DNA of 12,028 bases. Source: Pseudomonadota bacterium (lineage in GTDB: Bacteria; BMS3Abin14). Below the pieces are notes generated by a model, which was not told where the DNA came from, did no database searches, and was given only the letters and a program-made list of their open reading frames with translations. Positions within the stretch are counted from its first letter, which is position 1. Each line of letters begins with the position of its first letter. Shown one piece after another: positions 10,816 to 12,028 of this stretch. The position numbers were made by a program, and so were the translations under genes. Location of the stretch: NCBI GenBank assembly GCA_003229755.1, contig QIFJ01000168.1, forward strand, positions 1 to 12,028, read 5' to 3'.

Positions 10816-12028
10816 ATGTCACTTATTGTACAGAAATATGGAGGGACTTCCGTCGGGGATATCGACAAGATAAGGAAGGTAGCGGCAAGGGCAAAGAGTA
10901 CAAAAGATGCCGGGAACGATGTCGTTGTAGTGGTATCGGCAATGGCGGGAGAGACGAATAAACTGGTGGACTTCTGCACGTCCATCAACGAAATACCCGA
11001 CCCCAGGGAGTACGATGTGGTTGTTTCAACTGGCGAGCAGGTCACGATAGGACTTCTTGCAATGGCCCTGAAAACCATGGGGACAGATGCCGTTTCCCTC
11101 ACGGGATCGCAGATAGCCATACACACTGATTCGGCCCACGAAAAGGCACGCATAATGAAGATCGAAAGTGAGAAGATCATGAACCACTTGAAGGCCGGCA
11201 GAATTGTTGTTGTGGCCGGTTTCCAGGGGATCAATGAACGCGGCGATATTACCACACTGGGTAGAGGCGGGTCAGATACTTCTGCTGTGGCCCTTGCGGC
11301 GGCTCTGGGGGCTGACGTGTGTGAGGTCTATACGGACGTGGAGGGTATCTTCACGGCCGATCCAGGCGTTGTCACCAAAGCACGGAAGATAGGACGGATC
11401 TCCTACGATGAGATGCTTGAAGTTGCGAGCCTGGGAGCGAAGGTCCTGCAGATCCGATCGGTAGAATTTGCAAAAAATTACGAAGTTCCCATCCACGTCC
11501 GTTCAACATTTACAGAGAACGAAGGTACCTGGGTGACAAAGGAGGACGGTGAAATGGAGAAGGTTATGGTATCGGGGGTGTCCTACGACAAGAACGAGGC
11601 GAAAGTATCGATCCTCCGCGTTCCGGACAAGCCAGGTATTGCAGCGAAGATCTTCGGACCTATTGCCGAGGCCAACATCAACGTGGACATGATCATCCAG
11701 AATATAAGCGTTGATGGATTTACTGATCTTACCTTTACGGTAACGAAGGCCGATCTGCCCAGGGCCATAGAGATCATTAATGTTGTAAGCGACGAGATAA
11801 AAGCTCAGGAAATCCTTACGGATGACAGGGTTTCCAAGGTCTCAGTCGTCGGGACAGGAATGCGGAGCCACTCAGGTGTCGCATCCACAATGTTCACCGC
11901 GCTGGCTTCAGAGGGGATCAACATCATGATGATCAGCACTTCCGAGATCAAGGTCTCATGCGTAATCGAGAGTAAATATACGGAATTAGCGGTCAGGGTT
12001 CTTCACGAAGCGTTCCATCTGGGACAGG
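10816..12028 (+). CDS. lysC: Aspartate kinase alpha subunit (3' end cut by the window edge)
   Basis: The enzyme phosphorylates aspartate and feeds lysine, threonine and methionine synthesis. 404 codons are present without a stop. The sequence reaches LHEAFHLGQ, close to the usual C-terminus of this roughly 405-411-aa family, so only a few residues are missing. The kinase domain carries KYGGTSVG (7-14), STGEQ (71-75, E74), GRGGSDTSA (149-157) and YTDVEGIFTADP (172-183). Two ACT domains follow: one from about residue 262 (VPDKPGIAAKIF at 269-280) and one from about 341 (VVGTGMRSHSGVAS). Lysine/threonine feedback is therefore expected. The start is ATG 10816, 10 nt after apgM, with only weak AGAG upstream (10806-10809). 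A far stronger internal ribosome site precedes Met247. Confidence 0.95.
   Translation, partial: MSLIVQKYGGTSVGDIDKIRKVAARAKSTKDAGNDVVVVVSAMAGETNKLVDFCTSINEIPDPREYDVVVSTGEQVTIGLLAMALKTMGTDAVSLTGSQIAIHTDSAHEKARIMKIESEKIMNHLKAGRIVVVAGFQGINERGDITTLGRGGSDTSAVALAAALGADVCEVYTDVEGIFTADPGVVTKARKIGRISYDEMLEVASLGAKVLQIRSVEFAKNYEVPIHVRSTFTENEGTWVTKEDGEMEKVMVSGVSYDKNEAKVSILRVPDKPGIAAKIFGPIAEANINVDMIIQNISVDGFTDLTFTVTKADLPRAIEIINVVSDEIKAQEILTDDRVSKVSVVGTGMRSHSGVASTMFTALASEGINIMMISTSEIKVSCVIESKYTELAVRVLHEAFHLGQ
11538..11545 (+). promoter_or_regulatory. Strong internal ribosome binding site within lysC
   Basis: AAAGGAGG lies 8 nt before the in-frame ATG at 11554. It is the best ribosome binding sequence in the lysC gene and much stronger than the one in front of the full-length start. 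Its position, at the kinase/ACT boundary, is where aspartokinases with separately made beta subunits have their internal start. Confidence 0.6.
11554..12028 (+). CDS. Probable in-frame aspartate kinase beta subunit (ACT domains only, partial)
   Basis: ATG 11554 is codon 247 of lysC. Initiation here would yield a protein of about 160 residues, starting MEKVMVSGVSYDKNEAK and containing only the two ACT domains. In Bacillus subtilis aspartokinase II and Corynebacterium glutamicum aspartokinase, a beta subunit is translated in frame from an internal start near codon 246-250 and assembles with the full alpha chain as the regulatory subunit. The match of position plus the perfect upstream AAAGGAGG makes the same arrangement likely here. 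Expression is not shown by sequence alone; AAA GGA GG also reads as ordinary codons (Lys-Glu-Asp region). Confidence 0.55.
   Translation, partial: MEKVMVSGVSYDKNEAKVSILRVPDKPGIAAKIFGPIAEANINVDMIIQNISVDGFTDLTFTVTKADLPRAIEIINVVSDEIKAQEILTDDRVSKVSVVGTGMRSHSGVASTMFTALASEGINIMMISTSEIKVSCVIESKYTELAVRVLHEAFHLGQ

Noticed and set aside
10677..11255. Antisense frame opposite apgM/lysC (about 192 codons)
   Set aside because: It is the complement of conserved aspartokinase motifs; the hydrophobic appearance is an artefact of reading the opposite strand.

Overview
The window carries eleven protein-coding genes, all on the + strand, forming one long amino-acid biosynthesis cluster with a phospholipid pair embedded in it. 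The order is ilvN, ilvC, psd, pssA, leuA, leuC, leuD, leuB, hom, an apgM-type gene (possible homoserine kinase), and lysC. lysC runs off the right edge, lacking only its last few codons. The block ilvN-ilvC-psd-pssA-leuA and the block hom-apgM-lysC are both arrangements I associate with Geobacter-like deltaproteobacteria (Desulfobacterota/Desulfuromonadota and relatives). Moderately high GC, frequent AGG arginine codons and intergenic low-complexity repeats fit a bacterium of that kind, perhaps an uncultivated one. This placement is an inference from gene order, not from a marker gene.

Layout: 1-293 is non-coding and consists almost entirely of repeats. It holds 7-nt tandem arrays, a palindromic 'CATTGCGAG...' type element and a possible Val/Leu leader peptide. 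294-3311 holds ilvN, ilvC, psd and pssA; from ilvC through pssA the genes overlap by 4 nt. 3312-3483 is a short gap with two weak small-ORF candidates. leuA follows. 5029-5225 is a second repeat gap, made of heptamer arrays in both orientations, ending in a hairpin that contains the leuC start codon. leuC follows. 6489-6629 is a third gap with a long imperfect hairpin and a 14-codon mini-ORF that overlaps leuD. leuD, leuB, hom and apgM follow with 1-4 nt overlaps, and lysC begins 10 nt after apgM. No intrinsic terminator and no convincing promoter were found, so the whole window may be one transcript whose promoter lies upstream.

How the genes work together: IlvN (regulatory subunit of acetohydroxyacid synthase, with ilvB presumably just left of the window) and IlvC make the valine/leucine and isoleucine precursors. 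LeuA, LeuC/LeuD and LeuB convert 2-ketoisovalerate to 2-ketoisocaproate. LysC and Hom take aspartate to homoserine, and the apgM-type protein is a plausible homoserine kinase replacing ThrB. Psd and PssA make phosphatidylethanolamine from CDP-diacylglycerol and serine. asd, thrC and ilvD are not in the window.

Most worth a second look: (i) an IlvC cofactor loop whose sequence predicts NADH rather than NADPH use; (ii) a very strong internal ribosome binding site in lysC at the position expected for a separately translated beta subunit; (iii) six or seven different 7-nt-period tandem arrays confined to two intergenic gaps; (iv) start-codon and subunit-junction hairpins in the leu region with a Leu-Leu mini-ORF; (v) the apgM-type gene as a homoserine kinase. 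I do not see a clearly new multi-gene system such as a defence, mobile or secondary-metabolite system here.
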